Assembly: GCA_020226215.1 (NCBI GenBank)
Contig: CM035227.1
Location: 108,421,732 to 108,485,731, forward strand
Source: Sindora glabra
Lineage: Eukaryota; Streptophyta; Magnoliopsida; Fabales; Fabaceae
DNA: 64,000 nucleotides
Direction: 5' to 3'
This document shows positions 46,801-58,823 of this stretch, piece by piece. The notes under the pieces were generated by a model. The model saw only the letters and a program-made list of their open reading frames with translations, had not been told where the DNA came from and searched no databases. Position 1 is the stretch's first letter, and each line of letters starts with the position of its first letter. Position numbers and translations under genes: made by a program.

Positions 46801-47224
46801 AATTTTTAAATTTTTAAATGAGCATTTGCTAACAGCCCTGTTATATCATTGGCATTTGACTCTTAGGATTAAAGAACCTTTTTTTTTCCTACTATAATTA
46901 CTATAAAAAGAAAAATATAATGAAAAAAACAAAGGGTAGTAAAGAAGAAGGCATAAATGCTCTCTCTCTCGCACAGCATAGTTAAGTCCTATGTTACCAC
47001 AGCTGTTTGGAGGAATATGCATAGTCGGCAAGTGGGCTGAGCACTGTAAGTTTCCCAGTCTTTCCGCGTTCCCAAATCAAAATGCGTGTCTTTTGAGTAT
47101 CAAACATCCATCCTATCCATTTTGGAAATGCTGATCTGGCCTCCATATTTATTTCTCTCCCTACAAATACGTCACCTTCTCCTCTTGCTTTCCCCATTGC
47201 ATTTTCTATCTATACTACAACAAT

Positions 47225-48991
47225 ATGGCCCTCCTCATTTGCTTCCTTTTCATCCTTGTTTCATCTGCCACTGCTTGCGATCGCTGCGTCCACCAAACCA
47301 AGGCTTCCTTTTTCTCTTCAGATTCTACCCTTACATGTAAGAAAAACATTCTCTTTTCGAATTTAATCATCGCCCACAAAACAACTTAATCAAATATTTG
47401 ATGATTTTTCTGTCTTGTGAATATGATGCAGCTGGGGCATGTGGATATGGCTCATTAGCTCTGGGCCTGGGTGCTGGAAACATTGCAGCTGTCGTGCCTG
47501 CTCTCTTCAAAAATGGTGCTGGATGTGGTGCCTGCTTTCGGGTGCGTATCCATTTTCGTTTTCTAGTTTTCCAGTTTTCCAACTTTACTTCTGTCCTGCC
47601 AATGTATTACGCTCATCAAAATTGTGTTTCTACAGATAAGATGCAAGAACCCAAAAGTTTGCAGCAAATCAGGAACCAGAGTGGTTTTGACTGATCTGAA
47701 TCACGATAACCAAACTGACTTTGTGCTGACCAGCACAGCCTTCGCGGGCATGGCTCAGAAGGGTATGGGCCACGAAATTTTGAAGCTTGGAATTGTTGAC
47801 GTTGAATACAAGAGGTAAGCCAGTTTGCTTTCAATCATGTGCTTCTGGATTAATTCATTTGATTTCTGTTTTTTATTATTACTATTATTCTTTTCCCGTA
47901 TTTCTTACGTTAGTGGTTTTGGTTATACCGACCGACCGCCGACCATGAAAAGAGGATTACCAATGCGGACCAACTATATTTATATTATATTAGGAGAACA
48001 AACGACAACATCAATTCCAGTAACGGTCTAATGCCTATAATGTAATGTATGATCTCAGACGGTAGTGTCTTTTAATTATCCTCATAAGCAGGTGATTATA
48101 GTGACTAATTGCAAAGTGGCTGTGGATGCCATTCTGGGAGAATCTGAATGTCCTCTTGTGATTCCAATATTTGAGTCTCCTCTGTTTTGTTCGTTGAATA
48201 ACCCTATCCTTCGGTGGTGTCCAGGGGGTTGTAATACAGCAGCGCATTAGCTGCCAAGTGGGTTGCAAGTGTTATCAGGAAGGGGACAAGAAACCTGTCC
48301 CAGATTCCTCCAACTATTTAAATGTCCACCCTCGGGCATGCTGCTCCTTTGAACATTTCAATAATATACTTTCTTCTCAGCAATAATAATAATAATAAGA
48401 TCGAATTGTCTCTGACTCTCTGTGGTTCATCGATTATATATTTGATTAGCCAAGTGCTACAGTAAGTGGGACTGATTCTAGCTTCTGTTCTTACTCTTAG
48501 GGTACCTTGTGAGTATAAAAATAAGAATTTAGCAGTACGCGTGGAGGAAGCAAGCAGGAAGCCAGATTACCTGCAAATTAAATTCCTGTATCAAGGTGGT
48601 CAAACGGAGATTGTCTCTGTTGACGTAGCTCAGGTATCCCTAACAGATCATGTTGTCAATGTTTACATGGAAAAGCTGGCAGTTTATGATTAAAATTTGA
48701 ACTGGTTTAACTGATATGTTTGAGGTTTGGCATATGGATGACTAGGTTGGATCGTCGAACTGGGGTTTCATGAGCAGAAACTTTGGGGCAGTATGGGACA
48801 CGAGCAGGATTCCAGCAGGACCATTGCAGTTCAGATTTGTGGTAACAGCAGGGTATGATGGGAAGTGGATATGGGCACAGAAGCAGGTGTTGCCGGCTGA
48901 CTGGAAAAATGGGGTTGTGTACGATACCGGGGTTCAGATCACAGACATTGCACAAGAGGGTTGTTCTCCCTGCGATGATGGCACCTGGTGA
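47225..48991 (+). CDS. EXLA: Expansin-like A protein (5 exons, 259 aa)
   Basis: Secreted cell-wall protein of the EXLA branch of the expansin superfamily; its biochemical activity is not established. Exons: 47225-47336, 47432-47541, 47636-47814, 48501-48633, 48746-48991. The sum is 780 nt, in frame at every GT-AG junction. MALLICFLFILVSSATA is a signal peptide. CDRCVHQTKASFF is the EXLA-specific start of the mature protein. The double-psi beta-barrel domain (about 36-140) has GACGYGSLALGLG, GAGCGACFRIRC and TDLNHDNQTDFVLTSTAFAG. The HFD catalytic-type motif of true expansins is absent, as usual in EXLA. The second, grass-pollen-allergen-like domain (about 145-240) contains SSNWGFMSRNFGAVWDTS, followed by GPLQFRFVV. 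The ATG is the only one that gives a signal peptide. Intron 3 (685 bp) carries an RNase H-like relic. Confidence 0.95.
48092..48322 (+). pseudogene. RNase H-like (RVT_3 type) domain relic inside EXLA intron 3
   Basis: One frame reads VIIVTNCKVAVDAI, recalling the (E)SDCKxVVDAI segment of plant RNase H-like domains. It then reads LRWCPGGCNTAAH. After a 2-nt shift it continues AAKWVASVIRKG and later IPPTI. Together this resembles the R..N..AH.LAKWA end of the domain. Such domains occur in LINE-type elements and as solitary plant genes. The shift and later stops show that it is dead. It is in the same orientation as the host gene and begins next to an in-intron CAG, but cannot be in frame with the EXLA exons. 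Confidence 0.6.
48382..48398. repeat. AAT trinucleotide microsatellite
   Basis: Five to six AAT units in EXLA intron 3, about 100 bp before exon 4. Confidence 0.9.
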
Positions 48992-49045
48992 ACATACCAT
49001 ACCATCAGCTACACAATTCCTATTCAATTTGTTCACAAACCAACC

Positions 49046-49051
49046 AATAAA
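49046..49051 (+). terminator. Poly(A) signal of the expansin-like gene
   Basis: AATAAA, 55 nt after the stop codon, in CCAATAAAAGC context. Confidence 0.65.
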
Positions 49052-51449
49052 AGCAATATATACATTTCTTTTTATCTTTATTTAAGAGGGGGAAGATTTT
49101 TCTTTTTTTTTTTTTCCTTTATGCAATTATGATGGTGATATATAGGAAGGGTTTCTTTAACATGTATACTTGATAATGTCCATGATATTGTATCATGGAC
49201 AAAAAATAATTATGTCTTGGCTATGATGCCTGACATCGGTGACGTGTACCTTCTTCCCCATAGTAATGAAAAATTGAATATGCCTTCTTCTCTTTCTCCC
49301 ACTACGCGCAGGATCTTATGTGCCATACCAATGGAAATTTTCTTTTCTTGGCCAATCGTGTATGAATTCAATTGCTTATTCAACTTCTCTGTAAAATATT
49401 TTTTTTCGGTGAATTAGAATTTTCTCTCACATGGTCTCACTATTATTTTGATTAAATACACTGTACAAATTTAAATATTGAAATTTATTTATTCATCTAT
49501 AATTTCAATCATTAATGCTTTATTTATTTAAATTAAATTTCATCCAAAATTTAATGCAAGATATACATAAAATACACACATTTTTCATTTCTCTAAATTG
49601 ATTTAATTTGATATTCATTTTCAAAGCCATCGTAACTAACACATGTTAAACGCACATATTTTTTTCCCACTAAAATCAGACATAATCACTAAACAGTGAG
49701 TGTTATGACTTTTGTTTACTTTTCATATATGTGTCAAATTAGGTCAGATTTGAGACCTATGTAGATAAAGTGTTAATGGTTGAAATTAATTATAGATTGA
49801 TAAATTTTAACACTTAAAATTATATATGAATAAAGTAAAAAATAGCAAAATTATGTGTGAATATAATGTAATTTATCCTAATTTTTTTTGTCATGTTAAA
49901 TATCATTTTGAAATTGAAAATACGGGTAAATAAAAAATCATGTAGAATTTTGAGGAACTATTCTTTATTTAAGCCATGTTGCGCTGAATTAAACTAGAAT
50001 AAAGCATAAACTCCTTAGATGTCACTATTTTCAAAATATTTTTCTAAAGCTCCAACTATACATGAAAATGTTAGATTTCCAGATTCCCAAAAATTTAAAT
50101 TCATTCTTCCAAATTTACTACCACAAAAGTTTGTGACTTCTATCCATGAATGATTGTTATAGCAAGGACATCGCTGTTGGGTATTTTTCTGAAATTGCTC
50201 CGTCCAACCAATTCCCATAAGATATGGTTGCATTTTGGGTAGGAAGAATGAAATAAGAGGAGAAAAAACTATATAATTTTTTAATTTGAATTTTGCTTTT
50301 TTAACTTTAATCTTTTTATTAGAAAGATAGACACAAGTGTAAGAGAATTATGGGCGGCAAAGTGACGATATTTATTTATGAATCTATTTATCCAATTTTT
50401 ACTTTATTCAAATTTATCTATAATATTTAATGTGTCATATAGATAGGAATGTGATGTGATGAGATATTTATCCATTGATAAAAAAGGTTTTTCAGATCCA
50501 TTTATATTTAATCATTATTCATTTATCTTTATATTTTTTATTATTAATTGAAATAAATATCTAATAAAGTGATGTTTAAAAATTTACTCATGTTTTGTAT
50601 TGCATTATAAATATCTTATTATTTTTATTATAAATATCGTGCGTTGAAATATAAAATTGAAGGACTGTATATTTAATTATGAAATTGTATATCTCAATTA
50701 ATTTTTTAATAATAAAATAAAATTTGAAACACCATGTCAAATAGGCTAGTTGTTTAAAATATGTGGGTCGGTCTTCATGGTTCATGAGGCTGGGCTTCTA
50801 TGGACGCCGCTGGGCTTCTGAATGAAGATGTCTCTTCTAGACAACAACATTCAATAACAACTCGGTTCGTGTGAGATTTTGTTCCCTTAGGGCCACTTTG
50901 CTTCTAGTTAAGAAATGAAAAAAATGAAAGGTTGAATCGCTTCACTAGTCTACTTTGATGTTAAATCTGGATTGAAAAAAAAAAAATCTCTTGAAAACTT
51001 TAAAATTGTGGGACTACAAAAAGAAATAGTATTAGGAAATTTTGAAAGGTTTAATCATCATTTCCAGTTTTTTTTTTTCCTTTAACTAGGAAAAAGATAT
51101 AAAATAATCTTTCTTTCTTCTTCTTTTGTCCATCATCCTTCTTCTAAATATTTTATAAATTCTATTTTTTTATGTTTCGACAAAAATAATTATTTTAGAT
51201 GAATTATATATATATAACTGCATCACAAAATTGTTAAAAAAATCATTATTTATTATATAAGCTACAATAAATATAAAAAAAGTTTCACATAAATGACAAA
51301 TTTTTTCAAATGAGTACCACTATCATAATGCTATAAATTTTGATAAATTATACTCATCTCCTCTAAAACTTAATTTAATTATATTCACATTTTTTAATTT
51401 CAAGAAATATGCACTCACTTTTTCTAATTTCTTGAAAAGAGGAAAGGTG

Positions 51450-51463
51450 AGTGTGTGTGTGTT

Positions 51464-51532
<69 letters not shown>

Positions 51533-51549
51533 GAGAGAGAGAGAGAGAG
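51450..51549. repeat. Compound GT/TA/GA microsatellite in the ICS promoter region
   Basis: A short GT array (51450-51462), then about 32 TA units (about 51466-51529), then a GA array (51532-51549) running into GGGGGAGG. It is likely highly length-variable and lies some 380-480 bp upstream of the start codon. Confidence 0.95.
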
Positions 51550-51566
51550 GGGGGAGGAAGTAAGTG

Positions 51567-51575
51567 TATATAAAA
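51567..51575 (+). promoter_or_regulatory. TATA-like box upstream of ICS
   Basis: TATATAAAA about 18 bp downstream of the compound microsatellite and about 350 bp before the ATG. It would imply a leader of some 320 nt, so the assignment is uncertain. Confidence 0.3.
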
Positions 51576-51927
51576 TGGAAAGTTAGTATTTATATTTAAA
51601 AATAACAGAGAAAGAATGTAATTACATTAAATTTTAAAAAGAATGAATGAAATTTGTACATTTTTTTATTATATAAATGACACTGACATGAAATTCTTTG
51701 TATAGTACACTGAAACAAATGAAATTTTGTCATGGGAAAAAAAATCAAATTAAAGAAATATCATCCGAAAGAAAGAAAGCAAGCCAATCATTACAAACCG
51801 AAGGAAGCCGCAATCCATATCATGCCATTTCCTATCCTCTCAGACAAAAAGCCTTGGTCACTTTGTGTCGCTAAACCCCCCCAATCGAATTCTTTGCTCC
51901 GCTCCGATAACCCAACCAAGATTCTTG

Positions 51928-54900
51928 ATGATGGCAATAGGGGCTGCACAGAAGTGGCTCCCACACTTCATTCTTAGGGATCCCTCCGATTCATCAAAAT
52001 GCAGCATCATCAGCATCTTTGTTCCTTCTATCTCATTCCGGCAATCCAACTGCCGAGTAAGCTCCCAGATACTGTATTGAGCACATTAATTCTTAGTCGC
52101 ACTTTCTGTTTGCTATCTAAGTTTGAGATTTATTATAGAGAGGAAGATATCGGCAATGCTGCGGGCTGTCTATGAATGGATGCCATGGAGGGGTAGTTCC
52201 AGTTGGTACCATAGAAACACACACTTTGGATGCAGTTGCAACGCCTGCAATGGCTGCGAACAGCCTCGGTTCCCTGGTTTCGGAGATGAGAACAACGCAT
52301 CCTCCTCTCACTGCCTCCGGCATCATACGCCTCCAGGTTTCTCTCTCTATCTTATCTTGAGCACCAGGTGTATAGTTGTAAACACTCATTTGGCATTTCT
52401 TATCCTCCAACTTTTACTTTGTGCTATGTATATATTCCTCGTTTCTTTTTTTTTTTCTGTGCAATTTTAATCCTTTTTTTTTTTTTTCTGGTAATGGCTG
52501 GAAAATAGGAATTATTGATTGTTTTTGCTCTGTTTCTCTGTTCTTGGTAATTACATAATCGTTTAAATCTATGGATTTAAGGAATGGATGCAGAGTAGTA
52601 ACATCTTCCCATTTATGGAATTAGCACATCGGTCACGTCCCACCTGTCAACAACATGGCTTCTGGTTTACTCTCGGATATTCAATTATTATTGGCCAAGT
52701 AAACCTGGGTTATTTAAGAGAGTTTTTTTAACAGCAAATTATAGCAAGTTTGGTGCAATGAAATAAAAAAAAATTATTTGATAAATATTAATATTATGAA
52801 ATGAAAATACTTATTCTTTAGAGAATCTTTATTCCATTATATAATAAAATTTTCACTCCATATAAAAAATGATAGGATGATCATTTCATTATTTATAAAA
52901 TAAATTTTCTATAATCAAATGCAATATTAAATCTGATTGATTCAAATCAGAATTGAATCGTATTGAACCCCAATGACAGAAATTAACTGTTCTAATATTT
53001 ATATTTTTCATTCACAAAATTTAAATTTAAAACTTTTCTTAAAAATACTGAACTTCTTACTACTTGGAGCAAAGGCATTGAAAATCTGTTGATTAGATTT
53101 TTGTGGTTTAACTTTCGTTTCTATTACCTAATTTTTGTTGACAATAATTTGTTAATATATATAACTCAATAATTGTTCATATTGTACTTCCATATTATAT
53201 TATTCCTACTTGTGTTTTCATTAGCAAATAAGTTTGAGCAAAGTGTGAGTGATAGAATCATTTTGTTAACTCCAATCCTCTTCAATGTCTTCATTCGAAA
53301 CTTCAAGTTAGCTTGTGTTCGGGAGAGGCGTAGTAGTAAAATTCAAATAAGAAAATACTTCTGAAAACGTGGAAGGGAACTAAATTTACCATTTTAGAGA
53401 AAATATAAAGGGTCTGTTCGTTTATTATTTTTAAAATTAATTATTTTTTATTTTTAAAAATAAAAGAATTTGTTGGATAATTTATTTTAAAAATTATAAT
53501 TTTAAATATGTAATTTAAAAATAAAAATAATTTTTAATTATTTTCTAAATTTATTTTCTTATTCTGATGCAAATTTTATTATTAAATAAAATATTTTTTT
53601 ATTTACAATACAGATTACTCTCTATTTTTTATTTTTTCTTCAATTCAAAAATAATTTTTAAAAATATAAAAATAAAAAATATATCCCTAAAGATTTGGGC
53701 TTATTCAATCCACAAATCAGTTTCATGTCACCTAAAATACCAATTTGTGTGCCAGAGTGAAATTTCCATTAGCAAAATATACAGTAAATTTGCATATTTT
53801 CCGAAAGTTAGAGATATAGTTGATAAAATTGTTCAAAAAATTCTTAAGAAATATGAATGAAACTAGAAATTTGCAACTTTTTTTTCTTATAATTATAAGT
53901 GCCTAGTAAATTTTTTTTTTTCATAAAACAATAACAACGGAATAATTTTAACCAAAAAATAAAAATAAGTTGTTGCTTTCCCGCTCAAATAAATTGCGGA
54001 GTCTCTAAATTGCTCTTCTTTTTGTTACTTTTATTGATTGATGATTGATTATTGAAGGTACCGATCCACCAACAAATTGAAGCAATTGATTGGTTGCATT
54101 CCCAAAACCACCTTCCCCTTCCTCGCTGCTTTTTCTCAGGTCGAACATCAGCAACGGATCCCTCCGATTGCCATGTAGTAGGAAATGGCCGCAACCACCC
54201 CATGGCACACAATTTGCTCGGTGTTGCTGGCGTGGGCTCCGCTGTCTTCTTCCGCCAGCTACATCCATTTTCTTACACTGATTGGATGTCAATCAAGAGG
54301 TGATTTAGTAACTAATTTGATAAAAACTAGAGCCTGAGCTTTTGACTATTATATATTTTCTAAATTATTGCTTTGAAGGTTTCTCTCTGAGGGATGCCCT
54401 TTGATTCGAGCATATGGAGCTATTCGTTTCAATCCACAGGCTAAGGTTTCATCCGAGTGGCAGGATTTTGGTTCTTTCTACTTCATAATTCCTCAGGTAT
54501 ATGAAATTTTTTTTTTGCTTCACACGGTAATCTATTTCCTTTTTCCCTTCTCCTGTTAGTGTTTATACTTTGTAGCATCAGCAGCTAGAGATGCCAAAAA
54601 ATGACAGGTTGAGTTTGATGAGCTTGAAGGAAGATCGATGCTTGCCACAACTATTGCGTGGGATAATGCTCTTTCTTGGTCATGGGAAAATGCAATTGAT
54701 GCACTGCAAACAACACTTCACAAGGTCCATACATTTGTATTGACATTAGAGGTTTAAAAAGCAAGAGATTTTTGTTGAAGTCTATTTTTTTTTTCTTTTT
54801 AAATTTGAATCATAAATCTATGGGCTTCAGGTTTCTTCTATCATTATAAAATTGCCAAAGCAAGCGCCTCCAACGCTAATAGTTAGCAGTTATAACATTC

Positions 54901-57900
54901 CCTGCAAGGCAGATTGGGATCTTGCTGTTAACAGAGCTTTGCAGATGATAAAGAGAAGTGACTTGTCACTAACAAAGGTAATTTATACCTTATAATCTTA
55001 CTAGTTTTTTTGGGATCCTGTTTTCGCTTCCGTTGTAGCATAATATATGCTGTCAAAGTCCATTTGAAAGTACAGTTTCTACTTCCATTTTGGAAAATCA
55101 GGTCGTGCTAGCTCGTACCAGCAGAGTGGTGTCTACTGCTGACATTGACCCTGTTATGTGGTTAGCATGTTTACAGGTATTGAAATCGAGTTAGTCTCAG
55201 TTTGCATATCAAATTAGGCATTATTTTCATATATGTGTTAACAGGTTTCACATATCTGCATCTTACTATTTAGGTTGAAGGTGAAAATGCTTACCAGTTT
55301 TTACTTCAGCCACCGAATGCACCAGCTTTTATTGGGAACACAGTAAGTGGTCGGACACATGCATATATTGCATAGCCTCGTAATGTCAGTTACCAACTCT
55401 ACATTTTTTCCTTTGATAAGACTGGGCTATTAGCTTGATTTCATTTACTTTGACCTTAATGCACCGGTAACCTCTTTTAAGAACTGTTTGCTGAATTGGT
55501 CAGCAATGATTTTTTTCTTCTGCTTTTGTTTTGATTTATATAAATTTGATGAATAGCCAGAGCAACTATTTCACAGAAAATGGCTCAACATTACTAGTGA
55601 GGCTTTGGCTGGAACCCGTGCTAGAGGTGCGTCACTTGACCTTGATCGGCAAATTGAACTTGACTTACTTTCCAGGTTTAACCTTGTTGCTTATAGATTC
55701 ATTTAAACTATTGTTTACACTAGTTTCACTGATGCCTGTGACTTACAGACTTCTTTGTTGTTTATTTGCAGTCCAAAGGACAAAATTGAGTTTACTATTG
55801 TAAGAGAGACCATAAAAAGAAAGCTAGAGGTAATTTTATTTTACAAATCTTCATGGTTAGCATGCGTTGCTGATATGTTTAATAGGAACTTGCCTATAAC
55901 ATTTGCTTTTGTTTTAAAGAATTCTCTTCTTCAGCCTATGAGAGAGAAAAACGGGGAGGAAGGGAGGAGGGGAGAGAGAAAGAGAGAGAGAGAGTGCGTG
56001 CTATGAAAGGAAGAGATGCTGTTTTAGTAAAATGATGACCACATCATATAATTTGTATTTGTGTAGTGAGGTTCTTTTTAAGTTCATGCTGTGGATGTGA
56101 AAGATTTTGTGGCAGAAAAAATGGCGGATTAATTCTATAAGTACCTCCAATCAAGTTGTCCTTTCTCGGTATCAAGATAGGCCCATTGCAATATTTTACC
56201 TTGCATGTATCTGAGTCAACTTGTGGTTAATTACAATTCCCTTGGTTCCCATGAAGATAACCATTAGCTCTATGTTTCTTAATTATGTTATCACATGATT
56301 ATGCTTTTTGATTTCATTTAATTTCTTAGCAGGTAGTATGCAAGAAAGTAGTGGTTGAACCAATGATAATGATAAGAAAACTACCTAGGATCCAACACTT
56401 ATTTGCTAAATTAACTGGCAGGTTAAGAAGTGAAGACGATGAGGTAACTATAGGGAAATTGAGTTTCCTATACTCAAGTTTTTCGTTGAACACACAATTA
56501 CTTTAGTTAACTCTGATGTTATGTTTGGATGGGGGAGAATGGAAGAGAAGGAGGGTAAAGTAGGGAAGAAAATGGAGGTTTATGATTAATCCCCCCAAAA
56601 TTTTCCAATACCATCCACTACTCACTATTCTGCGTTACTCTAATTTAGGGGGTGTTGGATGATTTCCCAAACATCCAAATAATGGAAGGGAAGTTTTCTG
56701 TTAACCATCCATTCTCCTCTATTTCCTTGTCTTCTTTTCCCTTCCCCTCCTAACTCCAAACATACCACAAATTTTAATTTATTTATTCATGAAGTAGTTA
56801 AAGTATTTATTATATAAAAGGCTCTTAATCTTCTTTTCCAGTTTGAAGTTTTGTCTTGTCTTCACCCTAGTCCAGCTGTTTGTGGATTTCCAACAGAAGA
56901 GGCACACCTCTTAATTGCAGAAACAGGTACGGCCGTTTCATAATCAATGCATCATATGTTGCATTCTCTGCAGTAAAATTATCTTGTTCTGTTTGTATTT
57001 AGAATACTTTTAACCTCTAGAACTTGAAGAAATTTAATAATTCATGTTGCTTGTAATAAAGTCAAAGGTAGGAAGTATGATATATATATATATATATATA
57101 TATATTAATTACTTCTAGACTTTAAATAAAATTCATATATGTAGCACTAATACATGTAATGTATCGGATAAGATATGATTCAGAGATAAAACAATTTTTT
57201 AAAAAATTAAGTGTACGAATATAGTTGGAGTATTATAAATAAAATATTCAAAATACATTGCATGTAGAAAAATACAATGGAGGCAATCAACAATGTGCAT
57301 CACCATCAACCATAAAATCATCAAACGGAATCTTCTTTCATGGCAAAATGGCAACTGGGAAAAGAACTCGAGCAATAATCAAGAGTTCAACCTCTTCTCA
57401 ACCTCCTCAACAGTCACCTACCTATAAATGCCACACAACCATCAGCTACTACCACTGATCCGCATGTCTTCTTTTTGGAAATCCACCATATTCAAACACT
57501 GTGTCTCTGACATGCAGTGATATATTGATACTTGTTTTATATATCAGGATAGTTCCATTTTTGGGTTATCAGTGCTACCCAGGCTTCGTTTTGATACTTA
57601 TTTGGTTGAGTTGGTTTGCATTGATTGAATTCAATTTATAATAAGTGGAACATGCACAATGACATTATGAAGACTGTAATGACTGATTTGGATTTGCACT
57701 TTATTATGAACTTGTGATTACTAATTTTGGGGAATGAGTATTGTGATTTTCTGTGAGAATACTCGTGTTATAGTCATTGACTGATTGTGTTGATGTTGAT
57801 GTAATTGTCTGAAGACATGTCAGCCTGGTAATGCTGAGCAACACAAATCAGCAATCAATTTGATGCTTCAAATTTGTTGACAACATTGTGACTTCTATGC

Positions 57901-58823
57901 ATTTGGAACTTGTTTTACTTTTAAACACCATGTTCAGAATTATTTGATCGAGGGATGTATGCTGGACCTGTTGGCTGGTTTGGAGGAGGAGAGAGTGAGT
58001 TTGCTGTTGGCATCAGGTCAGCATTGGTGGAAAAGGTTAGCTGTATAATTTAAGTCATTTTACGCCTCATATAGGTTGTAAAACTAAATTTTATAAGAGT
58101 TTATGCTGTTTTGATGATAGGTTAAAGTGATTCTTCCTTTCTTTAACATATTCTAGATAGTAGAAGACAATCATAATTCTGTTGTTAATGTAGCAGTAAG
58201 AGTATTAGGTCTAGGTTATATATCACTGGACAATGAGTTGGCCATCTCAGATGTCATAAAATGCCACTAGTAGGCATTTTAGTATAGCTGGAGAAGAACT
58301 GATTTTGTGAAATTAATATAAGATGTTTTCATGGTCCCTTGTAGTCTCTAATATTTTTATAAAAATGATTAGTTTTTCCAATATCACAATTATTATCTAA
58401 AGTCACGTCTGAATCTTGAGCAAGCAGGCTCAGGCAAGCTCTTGGTTTTGCTGTTCTTACAATCTTAACAATGATCGGGTCTTTTGTTTTTTATTCTAGA
58501 ATATGGGCGCATGGATATATGCTGGAACAGGAATAGTGGAAGGAAGCAATTCTTATTTGGAGTGGGATGAGCTAGAACTCAAGACTTCTCAGGTGATTTT
58601 GTGGATGAGGGTATATTTATAGGTGTATGTATCTATTTAGAGTTCGTGGATTACTTGCATATCTGCCGCAAGAAAAGATTCCTGAAGCGTCTGTTATCTA
58701 CATATTATTTCTGAGCGCCAAATTATAACCGCTGCTTGCTTTTGTGGATGTTGATTTGCATTGTAGTTCACCAAGTTGCTCAAACTTGACTTGCCTCAGA
58801 GACAAAAGGTTGATTGTATGTGA
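51928..58823 (+). CDS. ICS: Isochorismate synthase, chloroplastic (15 exons, 571 aa)
   Basis: Converts chorismate to isochorismate in plastids, for salicylate and phylloquinone. Exons: 51928-52056, 52139-52336, 54058-54299, 54379-54496, 54608-54724, 54831-54977, 55102-55176, 55274-55342, 55557-55675, 55772-55829, 56333-56443, 56842-56926, 57938-58035, 58500-58592, 58767-58823. Total 1716 nt, all GT-AG and in frame. Residues 1 to about 55 form a transit peptide leading into SMNGCHGG, as in known plant ICS. The chorismate-binding part has TKVVLARTSRV (Lys317), FIGNTPEQLF (Glu367), HPSPAVCGFPTEEA, GMYAGPVGWFGGGESEFAVG and IYAGTGIVEGS. The Lys-Glu spacing of 50 equals the catalytic pair of E. coli MenF (K190/E240). 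ATG at 51931 is an alternative start. Intron 2 (1.7 kb) holds a MITE. Length agrees with Arabidopsis ICS1. Confidence 0.96.
53410..53687. mobile_element. MITE family A, copy 2, in ICS intron 2
   Basis: Left end GGGTCTGTTCGTTTATTATT; right end in reverse GGGATATATTTTTTATTTTT. The interior GCAAATTTTATTATTAAATA, then AAATATTTTTTTATTTA, is shared with the copy at 14027-14320. Flanking TAAA on both sides (53406-53409 and 53688-53691) is a possible short target duplication. Confidence 0.7.
55938..55995. repeat. Purine (GA-rich) tract in ICS intron 10
   Basis: A nearly uninterrupted G/A stretch ending in a GA microsatellite (agagagagagagag) on the sense strand, about 110-165 nt after exon 10. Confidence 0.85.
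57080..57105. repeat. TA microsatellite in ICS intron 12
   Basis: About 13 TA units within the 1-kb intron between exons 12 and 13. The rest of that intron (57.1-57.9 kb) shows nothing recognisable; a short frame at 57258-57458 looks random. Confidence 0.9.

Larger units (their letters stand above)
36688..47224. other. Large gene-free interval between AlaRS and the expansin-like gene
   Basis: No gene recognised over 10.5 kb. Holds the AlaRS poly(A) signal, a family A MITE (38717-38942), a family C MITE-like block (41155-41445), a 540-bp-period repeat (44745-45470), a GC-rich hairpin (46420-46470) and a SINE-like block (46580-46800). GC-richer patches at 37.44-37.78, 38.1-38.33, 39.05-39.3, 39.93-40.25, 40.78-41.0 and 42.2-42.65 kb contain short frames without recognisable motifs. 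Confidence 0.5.
49052..51927. other. Intergenic, upstream of isochorismate synthase
   Basis: No gene recognised. AT-rich, with a compound microsatellite at 51450-51549 followed by a TATA-like site. Open frames at 49217-49417 and 50015-50233 (minus) have no recognisable motif. No retroelement motif was recognised here. Confidence 0.5.

Noticed and set aside
47398..47694. Long plus-strand frame across EXLA exon 2 and intron 2
   Set aside because: It is exon 2 read through into the intron; canonical GT-AG junctions at 47541/47636 restore the EXLA protein.
52123..52470. 115-codon frame overlapping ICS exon 2
   Set aside because: Different frame from the conserved SMNGCHGG...IIRLQ reading; shadow ORF.
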